Source: M3007 sp964550795 (GTDB lineage Bacteria > Bacteroidota > Bacteroidia > Chitinophagales > Saprospiraceae). Taken from it: 64,000 nt of DNA. This document shows, in pieces, positions 24,866 to 33,753 of this stretch. The notes beneath the pieces were generated by a model. It ran no database searches, had not been told where the DNA came from, and saw only the letters and a list, made by a program, of their open reading frames with translations. How positions within the stretch are numbered: the first letter of the stretch is position 1; each line of letters opens with the position of its first letter. Made by a program: the position numbers and the translations under genes. The stretch is from NCBI GenBank assembly GCA_964550795.1, contig CAZKBH010000013.1:30810-94809 (forward strand), read 5' to 3'.

Positions 24866-26560
24866 TTATGCCTTAGGTTTCATGAAATATTGGAACAACC
24901 AACCAAATCCCATCACCAGCCCGCATCCCAGCGGATTGTACCAGAGATAAGCGTCCTTATTCCACCAAAAACACAACAGCACAATGGCTTCTGTGACCAC
25001 CGCTGCCGCAAAAACCGCACGTCCTTGCACGTTTTTCAGGAAAAAAGCAGTAAAAAAGATGCCCAAAATGGTCCCGTAAAACATCGAGCCGATCATATTG
25101 ACTGCCTGAATGAGGTTTTCGGAAAGCGAGGCAAAAATGGCAAAAAGCACAATAGACCCGCCCCAAAGCACCGTAGCCACTTTCGATGCCCGCAGATAAT
25201 GTGCGTCGGATTTGCCAGGTACCAAGGAACGGCGATAAATATCCGAAACCGACGTTGCTGAAAGTGCACTCAACTCAGAAGCCGTGGTACTCCAGGACGC
25301 GCAAAAAATCATGGCGAGCATCAGCCCAACCAAACCCACCGGGATATGACTCAAGATAAAATTGATGAACACATAGTCTTTATCATTCCCAGCCCCCTTT
25401 ACGCCGACACTTTGAAGCAAGCTTTGAGATTGTGTGCGAAGCTCGTTGCGCTGTATCTCCAGCGTTTTTAATTGCTCAATAGCTGCCTGGCTGCTGGCCT
25501 CGTTTTCGGTTACGCGGGCTTGTTGGAGCGATTCGAGTACAACTTGTTTTTTCTCAAAAATTGCTGCGTCGGCACTTTCCAGCCGGGCAAACGCCTCGGC
25601 TTGTGGCGTTCCGACCAATTGCGCCCGATCCGCCTGATTGAAGTGTAAAGGAGGCTGATTGAACTGGTAAAACACAAACACCATCACCCCCACCGACAAC
25701 ACCAGCATCTGCATCGGAATTTTGATAAAACCATTGAAAATCAATCCAATACGGCTTTCCCGAAGGGTTTTTCCTGAAAGATAACGTCCCACCTGGCTCT
25801 GGTCTGTTCCAAAATAAGACAGGAAAAGGAAGGTTGCGCCCAATACGCCCGACCACACATTGTAGCGGTCGTTCCAGTCAAAAGTCCAGTCGAGCACCTG
25901 GGTTTTGCCCGTTGCGCCCGCAATTTGCCAGGCTTCTGAAACGCCCATTCCGTGTGGCAACTCGTTGAGAATCAGAAAAAACGCCAGCACCAGACCGCCC
26001 AACATAATACTCATCTGCAACTCCTGCGTGCGACTCACCGCACCACTACCGCCCGAGGTGGTATAAATCACGACAAAAACGGCCATAAAAAAGTTGGTAA
26101 GTGCCAGGTTCCAGCCAAAAACTGCGCACAAAATGATACTCGGCGCCAAAATGCTGATTCCCGCGGCCATGCCCCGTTGAATGAGGAAAAGGACGGCGGT
26201 CAGCGAGCGCATTCGTAAATCAAACCGTTGCTCGAGGAACTCGTAGGCGGTCGTAACCCGCAGTTTATAATAAATGGGCAGCACAAAAAACGCCAGAAAA
26301 AGCATCGCAATGGGCATCCCGAAATAGAACTGTACAAACTGCATCCCATCTGCATACGCTTGTCCGGGGGTGCTTAGGAAAGTAATGGCACTCGCCTGGG
26401 TGGCCATGATGCTCAGGCCGATGGTCCACCAGGGCAAATCCCGTTTGCCCGCCAAAAAATCATCGGGATCGCTGATTGCGGCTTTTCTACTTTTCCAGAC
26501 ACCGTAAATAACAATAAAAGCGAGGGTAGCCGTGAGTACGGCCCAATCGAGTAGATGCAT
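24866..26560 (-). CDS. Sodium:solute symporter (SSS family)
   Basis: 564 residues with about 13 membrane helices. It couples Na+ entry to uptake of a small solute such as a sugar, proline or other carboxylate. The substrate cannot be told from sequence. Family signatures are SIMATQASAITFLSTPGQAYADGMQFVQFY near residue 50 and the core FCASWSTTASELSALSATSVSDIYRR. A long hydrophilic stretch rich in Gln, Ala and Glu (about residues 305-385) lies between helices and looks like a coiled-coil insertion. It is transcribed leftward with a small downstream peptide and a terminator. Confidence 0.9.
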   Translation of the reverse strand: MHLLDWAVLTATLAFIVIYGVWKSRKAAISDPDDFLAGKRDLPWWTIGLSIMATQASAITFLSTPGQAYADGMQFVQFYFGMPIAMLFLAFFVLPIYYKLRVTTAYEFLEQRFDLRMRSLTAVLFLIQRGMAAGISILAPSIILCAVFGWNLALTNFFMAVFVVIYTTSGGSGAVSRTQELQMSIMLGGLVLAFFLILNELPHGMGVSEAWQIAGATGKTQVLDWTFDWNDRYNVWSGVLGATFLFLSYFGTDQSQVGRYLSGKTLRESRIGLIFNGFIKIPMQMLVLSVGVMVFVFYQFNQPPLHFNQADRAQLVGTPQAEAFARLESADAAIFEKKQVVLESLQQARVTENEASSQAAIEQLKTLEIQRNELRTQSQSLLQSVGVKGAGNDKDYVFINFILSHIPVGLVGLMLAMIFCASWSTTASELSALSATSVSDIYRRSLVPGKSDAHYLRASKVATVLWGGSIVLFAIFASLSENLIQAVNMIGSMFYGTILGIFFTAFFLKNVQGRAVFAAAVVTEAIVLLCFWWNKDAYLWYNPLGCGLVMGFGWLFQYFMKPKA

Positions 26561-26604
26561 GTTTATTTCGTTATTGGTTTAGCACCGCCAGAGATCGCCG
26601 GTTG

Positions 26605-27186
26605 CTAAGCCTTGAAAGAATAGTACAGAATCGCGGCCATAAAGGCCAGAAAAATCACCCAAGTCCAGATACTGAGGCTGTTTTCGCGCCACACATTGAA
26701 AAGTTTTTCAATGATGTTGCGCCAGTCAAGATCGCCGGTGCGACTTCGGGTAACAGGTTCGTGTGCGAGTAGAAAAAACCGACGCAGCCCTTTTCGAGCC
26801 TGGTCGCCGTGTTTGGTCAACACCATGAATTCTTTGTTGAGAAAGCGCAGGTCAAAAAGTTCACTTTTGCCGCCCATTTCCACAATTAACGCGTTTTCTA
26901 CGCCCAACTGCCGCCATGAACCTTTCATCAGGTTGCCGTCCAGGGAAAGCAGATAATCCCCGTTTGGGCTAAAAATATGCAGGATTGCCTCGTGAAAACC
27001 TTCCTCATCGCGCACTTCCTTCCAGCGTTTGTCGTGCCAAAATTGGACTTCACGCAAATCTTCCCCAAAAGGAATCACCTTGGGGAGAATAAAATCGAGG
27101 TGTGCATCCATACTGCCCAGGTCTTTTGGAAGTTCTGGACTGAGGGCGCGTTTGATATCTCGGGCTAATAAAGCAAAAGGATTCAT
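26605..27186 (-). CDS. Hypothetical tail-anchored membrane protein
   Basis: 193 residues. The soluble N-terminal part (1-165) contains the segments SPNGDYLLSLDGNLMKGSWR and MVLTKHGDQARKGLRRFFLLAHEPVTR, and ends in one membrane helix (about 171-191) with almost nothing after it. This tail-anchored layout places the soluble part in the cytoplasm. I do not recognise the family. It lies 44 bp upstream of the symporter and could be co-transcribed with it. Confidence 0.72.
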   Translation of the reverse strand: MNPFALLARDIKRALSPELPKDLGSMDAHLDFILPKVIPFGEDLREVQFWHDKRWKEVRDEEGFHEAILHIFSPNGDYLLSLDGNLMKGSWRQLGVENALIVEMGGKSELFDLRFLNKEFMVLTKHGDQARKGLRRFFLLAHEPVTRSRTGDLDWRNIIEKLFNVWRENSLSIWTWVIFLAFMAAILYYSFKA

Positions 27187-27264
27187 ATACTTCTTGAGTC
27201 ATTGAGCGGCAAAAGTCGCAAAAGGATTGGTATTCAAGGGCGCAATGCTTCGTACATTTCCCCC

Positions 27265-28080
27265 ATGAAATACTGCAACACAGCTCAAGGTTCCCGCGTG
27301 GCCTATCAAGTAGAAGGCCCTGAACATGAAACTCCCCTCGTGCTGCTCCATGGTTTTTGTGAAGTCCAATCCATCTGGTCGCCCCTGGATTCTGGTTTGC
27401 AATCGAGCGCTACTTTGCGAATAGACCTTCCGGGATTCGGAGCCTCTGATTTGCCCAGCAGCCCCGACATGGAGGTTTATGCCGCGGCGGTGTTGGCCGT
27501 TTTGGATGCCGAAAAGATCGCCCGATGTGTCATGGTGGGTCACAGCATGGGTGGTTATGTTGCCCTCGAATTTGCTGCCCGCTGGCCCGAGCGTCTCGCC
27601 GGACTGGGGCTTTTTCATTCCCATCCTTTGGAGGATTCGGAGGAACGAAAAACAGCCCGCCAACGCGGCATCGAAACTTTGCAAGCAGGCAAACGTGATT
27701 TATATGTGGCTCAGCTGTTTCCCAATCTTTTTGCGCCAAAATTTTTGGAGCAAAACGCATCCACCGTTCAGCACTTGATTGCGACAGGCAAAAAACAAAC
27801 GCCGGAAGGTATTTCAACAGCCCTGCAAGCCATGATGACCCGCCGGGACCACCAGCAGACCTTAAAGAAACTTCCCTGCCCTACCCTATTCCTGCTTGGC
27901 GGTCAAGACACACTGGTGCCGCCTGCGCAGGCCTTGGCAGCCGCGTTTCTTCCGTCCATCTCTGATCTGCATTATTGGCCGGATGCAGCCCACATGGCGA
28001 TGTTTGAATGCCCGGAAGCCAGCGTGAAGGCCCTCCATGATTTTTGGGAATTTTGTTTAAACTGGTCTGTAAACAATTGA
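27265..28080 (+). CDS. Alpha/beta hydrolase
   Basis: 271 residues from the Met at 27265 (MKYCNTAQGSRVAYQVEG). The alpha/beta hydrolase fold is shown by the oxyanion segment VLLHGFCEV, the nucleophile elbow GHSMGG (Ser near residue 94), the acid GGQDTLVPP (Asp near 214) and the His in DAAHMAMFE (near 240). It is probably an esterase or similar serine hydrolase with a small organic ester as substrate. The substrate is not known. It is convergent with nhaA, with only three bases between the stops. Confidence 0.88.
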   Translation: MKYCNTAQGSRVAYQVEGPEHETPLVLLHGFCEVQSIWSPLDSGLQSSATLRIDLPGFGASDLPSSPDMEVYAAAVLAVLDAEKIARCVMVGHSMGGYVALEFAARWPERLAGLGLFHSHPLEDSEERKTARQRGIETLQAGKRDLYVAQLFPNLFAPKFLEQNASTVQHLIATGKKQTPEGISTALQAMMTRRDHQQTLKKLPCPTLFLLGGQDTLVPPAQALAAAFLPSISDLHYWPDAAHMAMFECPEASVKALHDFWEFCLNWSVNN

Positions 28081-28083
28081 GAA

Positions 28084-29244
28084 TCAATCTTCCTCATCCT
28101 CCTGTTTGGATTTTTTAGGCAGGGTAAATTTCAGGAAAAAGAATCCCGCCAGGCCCGCAACCAGGGAAGCCAGGAAAACCGCTATTTTGGAATTGATCAC
28201 AATTTCCGGGTCTTTAAACGCCAGCAAGGTTATAAAAATAGACATCGTAAAACCGATACCCGCCAAAGTTCCTAATCCCAGCAAATGCCGTTTGCGCATC
28301 CCGCTCGGTAAGCTGGTAAGTCCTGCCACAACGGCTCCCCAGGCAAAGAGGAAAATCCCCAGTGGTTTGCCAATAACCAACCCAAACATGATCCCCAGAC
28401 TATTAGTGGATGCCAAACTCTCGGTCCAGTTGGGCGGTATGATGATACCCGTATTGGCCAAAGCAAAAATAGGCAGGATAAAAAAAGCGACGGGCTGGTG
28501 CAAAAAGTGCTGGAGTTGGTAAGAAATTGAATCCTTTTTTCCGGTGCCGAAGGGGATCGCAAATGCCAATAAAATGCCCGTTATAGTGGCATGAATGCCC
28601 GAATAAAGCATAAAATACCACATGAAAATGCCCAGCACAATGTACACCCAAAGCGCAAGCATATTCAGACGGTTCAGCAGCAGCAGGACGACGAAAATCA
28701 GCATGGCAAGCCCAAAATGCAGCAGTGAGAATCCATGCGAATAAAAAATGGCGATGATCAGGATGGCGATTAGGTCGTCTATAATCGCCAGTGCGGTCAG
28801 GAAAATTTTGAGTGAATTGGGCACTCGATTGCCCAAAATAGACAAAATACCCAGCGCAAAAGCGATGTCGGTTGCCATTGGAATACCAATGCCGCTTTGG
28901 TACACGGTTCCGCGATTCAACACAAAGTGAATCAATGCCGGCACCGCAACTCCGCCCAGAGCTGCCATAAAAGGGAGCATGGCGTTTTTTCGGCTCGACA
29001 ATTCACCCACGTAAATTTCCCGCTCGATTTCCAGACCGATGAGCAGGAAAAAAACGGTCATCAGCCCATCATTGACCCAAAACTCGATGGGTCTTCCTCC
29101 CATCAGGCTGTGCCAGAAATGAGTATAGGATTCTCCCCAGGCAGAATTGGCAATGCCAAGGGATACAATCGTGCAAAAAATCAGGGCGATACCGCCTGCC
29201 CTTTCACTTTCAAAAAATTCTTTAAAAAGTCGGGTTGCTCTCAT
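28084..29244 (-). CDS. nhaA: Na+/H+ antiporter NhaA
   Basis: 386 residues with 11-12 membrane helices. It expels Na+ in exchange for protons and controls pH and sodium load. Recognisable segments are FFLLIGLEIEREIYVGELS, the ion-binding aspartate pair in IGIPMATDIAFALGIL and LTALAIIDDLIAILIIA, and the late segment GTLAGIGFTMSIFI. The length is typical. The C-terminus is a charged tail. It diverges from the PrsW-like gene over 195 bp. Confidence 0.95.
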   Translation of the reverse strand: MRATRLFKEFFESERAGGIALIFCTIVSLGIANSAWGESYTHFWHSLMGGRPIEFWVNDGLMTVFFLLIGLEIEREIYVGELSSRKNAMLPFMAALGGVAVPALIHFVLNRGTVYQSGIGIPMATDIAFALGILSILGNRVPNSLKIFLTALAIIDDLIAILIIAIFYSHGFSLLHFGLAMLIFVVLLLLNRLNMLALWVYIVLGIFMWYFMLYSGIHATITGILLAFAIPFGTGKKDSISYQLQHFLHQPVAFFILPIFALANTGIIIPPNWTESLASTNSLGIMFGLVIGKPLGIFLFAWGAVVAGLTSLPSGMRKRHLLGLGTLAGIGFTMSIFITLLAFKDPEIVINSKIAVFLASLVAGLAGFFFLKFTLPKKSKQEDEED

Positions 29245-29439
29245 GGAAAATGGATGGGTATGGTCTAAAAAAATGGCTCATTCAATCCAATGATACGTTT
29301 GAGCCTAAGGTTTTTGGAAAAAAAAGCCTACTTTCGGATGCAATAAAGGACAAAAAATAAAGAACGGCAAAAAAGCCTTCAGGTTTTCAATTCATTTTCG
29401 GGACTTTTGCCACAGGTTCATCCAATTTCAACTTTATAA

Positions 29440-30159
29440 GTGTCACCACTGCTGCTGATTCTTGCTGTTTTGCCGGGTCTTTTGGTTTGTTGGGCCGTTT
29501 ACCGGGCAGATAAATACGAGCGCGAGCCTATTGCTCCGCTTGCCATGTGTTTTGGGCTGGGTGCGCTCATAACCACCCCCGCCATGCTCATCGAGCAGCA
29601 GATCATCCCCCTGGTAGGCGAAATAAATCGGGATCCGGTGTTGACGTTTTTGCTGTCTTTTGGTGCCATTGCCCCGGTGGAAGAACTTTTGAAATGGCTG
29701 ACGGTGATTTTTGGCGCCTTCGTGTGGCGCTTTTTCAACGAACCTTTTGACGGGATTGTGTATTCCGTAATGGTCAGCATGGGGTTTGCTACCGTAGAAA
29801 ACATTTATTACCTCGACGTTTTTGGGAAAGAAACGATGCTGCTTCGGGCATTTACCGCCATACCGGCCCATTTGGTGTTTGCCATCGCGATTGGATACTA
29901 CGCCGGACTGGCGAAATTTAACCCCGCAGAACGGGTGCATCTTTTGTTCCGAGGTTTGTTGGTCGCCATTTTGCTGCACGGAACCTACGATTTTCTGATC
30001 CTTCAGAATTGGACCAAATGGCTGGGGTCACTGGGTGCATTGGCTGTTTACCTCTGTTTGTACTATTTCGGGGCCTTGTTTCGCGAACATTTGGATAAAT
30101 CGCCGTTTAGACCCAGGGAAGAAGTACTGGGGAATTTGGAAACGAAGCAACCATCTTGA
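29440..30159 (+). CDS. PrsW-family intramembrane protease
   Basis: 239 residues starting at GTG. Seven or so hydrophobic helices carry the signatures of the PrsW/glutamic-type intramembrane protease family: an EExxK motif in APVEELLKW, then FATVENIYY, a conserved IPAHLVFA and HGTYDFL. Family members cleave membrane-bound anti-sigma factors and similar proteins within the membrane. The target here is unknown, and no sigma/anti-sigma pair is in the window. The tail after the last helix is short and basic-acidic. hflX follows 170 bp downstream. Confidence 0.86.
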   Translation: MSPLLLILAVLPGLLVCWAVYRADKYEREPIAPLAMCFGLGALITTPAMLIEQQIIPLVGEINRDPVLTFLLSFGAIAPVEELLKWLTVIFGAFVWRFFNEPFDGIVYSVMVSMGFATVENIYYLDVFGKETMLLRAFTAIPAHLVFAIAIGYYAGLAKFNPAERVHLLFRGLLVAILLHGTYDFLILQNWTKWLGSLGALAVYLCLYYFGALFREHLDKSPFRPREEVLGNLETKQPS

Positions 30160-30329
30160 TAAATGGGATTTCCCTAAAATTCGGATGAGTCTTGTTTGTT
30201 TCCAGGAACTTATTACACCCAGCATCAGTTTAGTCCCCATCATCACACAGTTGAGCAGCATGTACGGCAACACACGCTTTGCGACGTACCTTTGCGCTCC
30301 TTGATCCCCAATATCCCAACCCTCAACAC

Positions 30330-31541
30330 ATGGCAAAAGAATGGACGCTCGGTGAAAAAACTTCCGGGCTAAAAAAAGAAACTGAACACGCCGTTCTGGT
30401 GGGTCTTATCACCTCCAGTGTGACCGAAACACAGGCGCACGAATACATGGACGAACTCGAGTTCCTGGCTGAAACCGCGGGCGCAAAAACCGTGAAACGT
30501 TTCACGCAACGACTCGCCCACCCTGAACATCGCACGTTTATCGGCAAAGGAAAGGTGGAGGAAATCCGCGCTTACCTGGATTGGCACGAGGAAATCACCA
30601 TGGTCATCTTCGACGACGACCTTTCGGGCAAACAAACCAATAACCTGGAAGAAATCCTGAAAGTGAAAATTGTGGATCGTTCCACCCTGATTCTGGACAT
30701 TTTTGCTTCCCGTGCCCAAACGGCTCAAGCCAAAACCCAGGTCGAACTCGCGCAAATGAAGTACCTGCTTCCGCGATTGCGCGGTCTCTGGACGCACTTG
30801 GAGCGCCAGGCAGGTGGTATCGGCACCCGTGGTCCCGGTGAAACCCAAATCGAGACCGACCGCCGGATTGTGCAATACCGGATGAATATTCTGGAAGGCC
30901 GGCTCAAGGATATTGACCGCCAAAACCAGACCCAGCGCAAAACCCGGGGCGAAATGGTCCGCGTGGCACTGGTGGGCTACACCAATGTGGGCAAAAGCAC
31001 CCTGCTCAACCTCCTGTCAAAATCTGAAGTCCTGGCCGAGAATAAACTGTTCGCCACGCTCGACACCACGGTCCGCAAGGTTGTGTTCGACATGATGCCC
31101 TTTTTGCTCTCCGATACCGTTGGTTTTATCCGAAAACTGCCCCACCACCTGGTAGAAAGTTTCAAAAGTACCCTCGACGAGGTGCGCGAAAGCGATATCC
31201 TGTTGCACGTAGTAGATGTGGCGCATCCACAATACGAGGATCATATCCGAACCGTTCAGCAGACCTTGCAAGAACTCGGCGCCGCAGACAAACCCACGCT
31301 CATGGTATTCAACAAGATTGACCTCTACCGCGAACGCTGGTACGACGACCTGCTTGAAGATACCACCAAAGCCGAAATTGAAGCCGATCTACACAATCGG
31401 CTGCTCCACACCTACGGCGAAAGCGTGTTTGTATCCGCCCACACCAAAGAAGGCCTGGAGGATTTCCGCGAGCGGCTGACCCGTTTAATCAAGGAGACTT
31501 ATGTGGTGCGGTACCCGCATCAGGTGAAGCGCTGGGGGTAG
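30330..31541 (+). CDS. hflX: GTPase HflX (ribosome-splitting/rescue GTPase)
   Basis: 403 residues from the Met at 30330 (MAKEWTLGEKT); an upstream in-frame start at 30279 has no such support. The N-terminal HflX domain contains FIGKGKVEEI and the RAQTAQAKTQVELAQM helix, followed by GGIGTRGPGETQIETDRR. The G domain has G1 GYTNVGKST, G3 DTVGFIRKLP and G4 NKID. HflX binds 50S/70S ribosomes and splits stalled ribosomes under stress. The stop lies two bases from the stop of the convergent ATPase gene. Confidence 0.95.
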   Translation: MAKEWTLGEKTSGLKKETEHAVLVGLITSSVTETQAHEYMDELEFLAETAGAKTVKRFTQRLAHPEHRTFIGKGKVEEIRAYLDWHEEITMVIFDDDLSGKQTNNLEEILKVKIVDRSTLILDIFASRAQTAQAKTQVELAQMKYLLPRLRGLWTHLERQAGGIGTRGPGETQIETDRRIVQYRMNILEGRLKDIDRQNQTQRKTRGEMVRVALVGYTNVGKSTLLNLLSKSEVLAENKLFATLDTTVRKVVFDMMPFLLSDTVGFIRKLPHHLVESFKSTLDEVRESDILLHVVDVAHPQYEDHIRTVQQTLQELGAADKPTLMVFNKIDLYRERWYDDLLEDTTKAEIEADLHNRLLHTYGESVFVSAHTKEGLEDFRERLTRLIKETYVVRYPHQVKRWG

Positions 31542-31543
31542 GG

Positions 31544-32689
31544 TTATGGTCGAATGCGCCCCATTTCAGCGAGCGGAATGGCTGTAATGTTGGAGTCAAG
31601 GGAATAGGATTGGTTGCCCGGATACAGCACCCACAAATGATCCAGGTTAAGGTCCTCAATGGCTTGTCGCATGGACTTTGTGATTCGGGGAGCGTCCAGA
31701 TACTTAATCTCCGCACCCATGTTACGGCCATTTTCCTGCCAATATAAATCCAATTCTACGCCACTGTGCGCGGCATAAAAGAACACTTCACTGTCCCGTT
31801 TTGCAAGGAAGGACACTAATTCCTCTATGACAAAACCCTCCCAGGATGCACCCAGTTTGGGGTTCGTGCGCAAAGCGGCCATGTCTGGGATGGATTGAAT
31901 TGCGTGAAAAATGCCTGCATCGCGCAGATACAATTTAGGCGTTTTGACCAATCTTTTGCCCAGATTGGCATGCCAGGGCGTGAGCAGACGCACCATAAAG
32001 GTGTCTTCCAACACGGACAGGTATTGCCGCACCGTTTTGTCGCTGATTCCGAACGAGCGGGCCATTTCGCTATAGTTCAGGGTCTGCCCATGGTAGTGGC
32101 TCAGCATCAGCCAAAAACGATACATCACCGAGGCTGGCACCGTGATACCCAACAAGGCAAGGTCTTTTTCCAAAAAAGTAGCGATAAAATTATTTCGCCA
32201 CAACAGGCTCTGCTGGTCGTCCTCAGCCAAAAAAGATCGCGGAAAACCGCCTCGAAGCCAGAGTTGATCCATTTTATCAGTACCCGTTTCCGAAAGATTT
32301 AAACCCGTGAGGTAATAGTAACCAATACGCCCGGCCAAAGATTCGCCGCTTTGTTGCCGCAGATTCGATGAGGCACTGCCAAGGAGCAGAAAACGCTGTT
32401 GTGGGTTCTGATCTACCAGATAACGGATGAGCGGAAATAAATCGGGCTTTCGCTGTACTTCGTCAATCATAATCAAGCCTTTCAGCGATTCAAGCGCCAA
32501 TTGAGGTTGCTCCAGCATGGCCAGGTCGCGCGGATTTTCCAGATCAAAGATATGGTCGGGCTTAAAGCGGCGGGCAAGCGTGGTTTTGCCTGCTTGACGC
32601 GGACCGAGTATGGCAGTAACTGGAAACAGGCGCATCAAAGCCTGGATGCCATCTTCGTCTTTTGAACGGGGAATGTTTGCGGTTGACAT
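31544..32689 (-). CDS. AAA-type ATPase with DUF4143 domain
   Basis: 381 residues from the Met at 32689 (MSTANIPRS). Walker A is GPRQAGKTTL (near residue 30), and a Walker-B-like segment MIDEVQRKPD lies near residue 78. The sensor-like segment LLGSASSNLRQQSGESLAGR follows. The C-terminal DUF4143 region contains LSHYHGQTLNYSEMARSFGISDKTVRQYL, which includes a winged-helix, and a PD-(D/E)XK-like segment (SGVELDLYWQ). These proteins are common, often occur as orphans, and their role is unproven. A perfect inverted repeat overlaps its promoter. Convergent with hflX. Confidence 0.88.
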   Translation of the reverse strand: MSTANIPRSKDEDGIQALMRLFPVTAILGPRQAGKTTLARRFKPDHIFDLENPRDLAMLEQPQLALESLKGLIMIDEVQRKPDLFPLIRYLVDQNPQQRFLLLGSASSNLRQQSGESLAGRIGYYYLTGLNLSETGTDKMDQLWLRGGFPRSFLAEDDQQSLLWRNNFIATFLEKDLALLGITVPASVMYRFWLMLSHYHGQTLNYSEMARSFGISDKTVRQYLSVLEDTFMVRLLTPWHANLGKRLVKTPKLYLRDAGIFHAIQSIPDMAALRTNPKLGASWEGFVIEELVSFLAKRDSEVFFYAAHSGVELDLYWQENGRNMGAEIKYLDAPRITKSMRQAIEDLNLDHLWVLYPGNQSYSLDSNITAIPLAEMGRIRP

Positions 32690-32699
32690 AATTTCGGGG

Positions 32700-32755
32700 C
32701 AAAGATAGTTTATCCTTGAAAATTCGGAGTGGTATTCCGAATTTTCAAGGATAAA
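32700..32755 (-). promoter_or_regulatory. Promoter with a 20-bp perfect inverted repeat before the ATPase gene
   Basis: On the minus strand TATCTTTG (32700-32707) fits the TAnnTTTG minus-7 box only 11 bp before the ATG, implying a very short leader. Immediately upstream, arms 32709-32728 and 32736-32755 are perfect reverse complements with a 7-base loop and cover the place of the minus-33 box. This is the layout of an operator for a dimeric repressor, possibly autoregulation. The rest of the 349-bp gap to the LytTR gene is AT-rich with no other gene. Confidence 0.6.
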
Positions 32756-33038
32756 TTTTTGCAATATGGATGAGGGTCTTGGGAATTTTGCTGAAGGAGA
32801 CCTATAAGGTTAAAATTTAATGCACGTTTTAGTACGTTTTGGGTAGAGGTCATAACAAGGTATATACGAAACTAATTCATTGTTTTAAAATAATTTATAC
32901 AATAAAATAAGTTTAACTTAATTAAAATTTTTAAGAGAAAAGATATTTTTTGGTGAAAGTAATAACGGCGCAGTGATATACCCTTGCGGGCCCAAATCAT
33001 TAACATTTGCGAATTAAACATTCTAACTCTAAAAAACA

Positions 33039-33491
33039 ATGGCTTCCGTATTCGTTAGCACTGTTGACAGTGCGCTCTTTGCTTCAATTCAAAAAATGCT
33101 ATCAGAGAAGTTTCCTGAAATACTAGTTATGCAGGAAACGGCCAGTCACAGGGTCTTACCTAGTTATTTGATGCTGCCTACACAGCACGAAATCGAATTT
33201 GTTCCAGCGGCAGAAGTGGTTCGGATTAATGGCTTTAAAAATTATAGCACGTTTACACTCCATAATCGCCGCCCCATCACGATTTCCAAAAATCTGGCAC
33301 ACTTCGAGCGTTTGTTGCCCGAAACCCAATTTTTTCGTGCTCATAAATCGCACATTGTCAATTTGCAGTATGTGCTGCGGTATCGGCGTCAAGGTGGAGG
33401 AATCATTCAAATGTGTGATGAATTTGAAGTACCCGTATCACCAACCAAGCGAGATCAGCTGCTGGTACGATTGGGGCAAATTACCCTTTAG
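33039..33491 (+). CDS. Stand-alone LytTR DNA-binding protein
   Basis: 150 residues. The C-terminal 95 residues match the LytTR domain: FVPAAEVVRINGFKNYSTFTLHNRR, then TQFFRAHKSHIVNLQYV, in the order of the ten-strand fold. The N-terminal 50 residues (MASVFVSTVDSALFASIQKML) do not show the Asp-phosphorylation pattern of a response receiver, so this regulator is probably not a classic two-component partner. It precedes the PorP/giant-adhesin cluster in the same direction by 262 bp and is a candidate regulator of it. That link is inferred from position only. Confidence 0.85.
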   Translation: MASVFVSTVDSALFASIQKMLSEKFPEILVMQETASHRVLPSYLMLPTQHEIEFVPAAEVVRINGFKNYSTFTLHNRRPITISKNLAHFERLLPETQFFRAHKSHIVNLQYVLRYRRQGGGIIQMCDEFEVPVSPTKRDQLLVRLGQITL

Positions 33492-33753
33492 TGTATGCAA
33501 AGATGTGTTTGGTACTCTCAAAAACCCTTTTCATTCATTTACCTTCTGATACATGTGTAGCAGTAACGTTATTTGATCCAATTATATCTCACCCCGATTT
33601 GTTGCCCCTAACTTACCCTTCCCATACTTTCTGTTTCCAAATTTAATCAAGACTGTTTCTGCTACCTAACATTGGTGGGATTTGCTTCGAAGCAAGTCAA
33701 CACGTTTTTGTCTAGTTCCTTGCGATTGTCTATTACTAAATGTAACTCTACTC

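Noticed and set aside
32765..33038. Possible tRNA or riboswitch in the AT-rich stretch before the LytTR gene
   Set aside because: No cloverleaf arms or T-loop sequence could be found by eye; it reads as an AT-rich promoter region.
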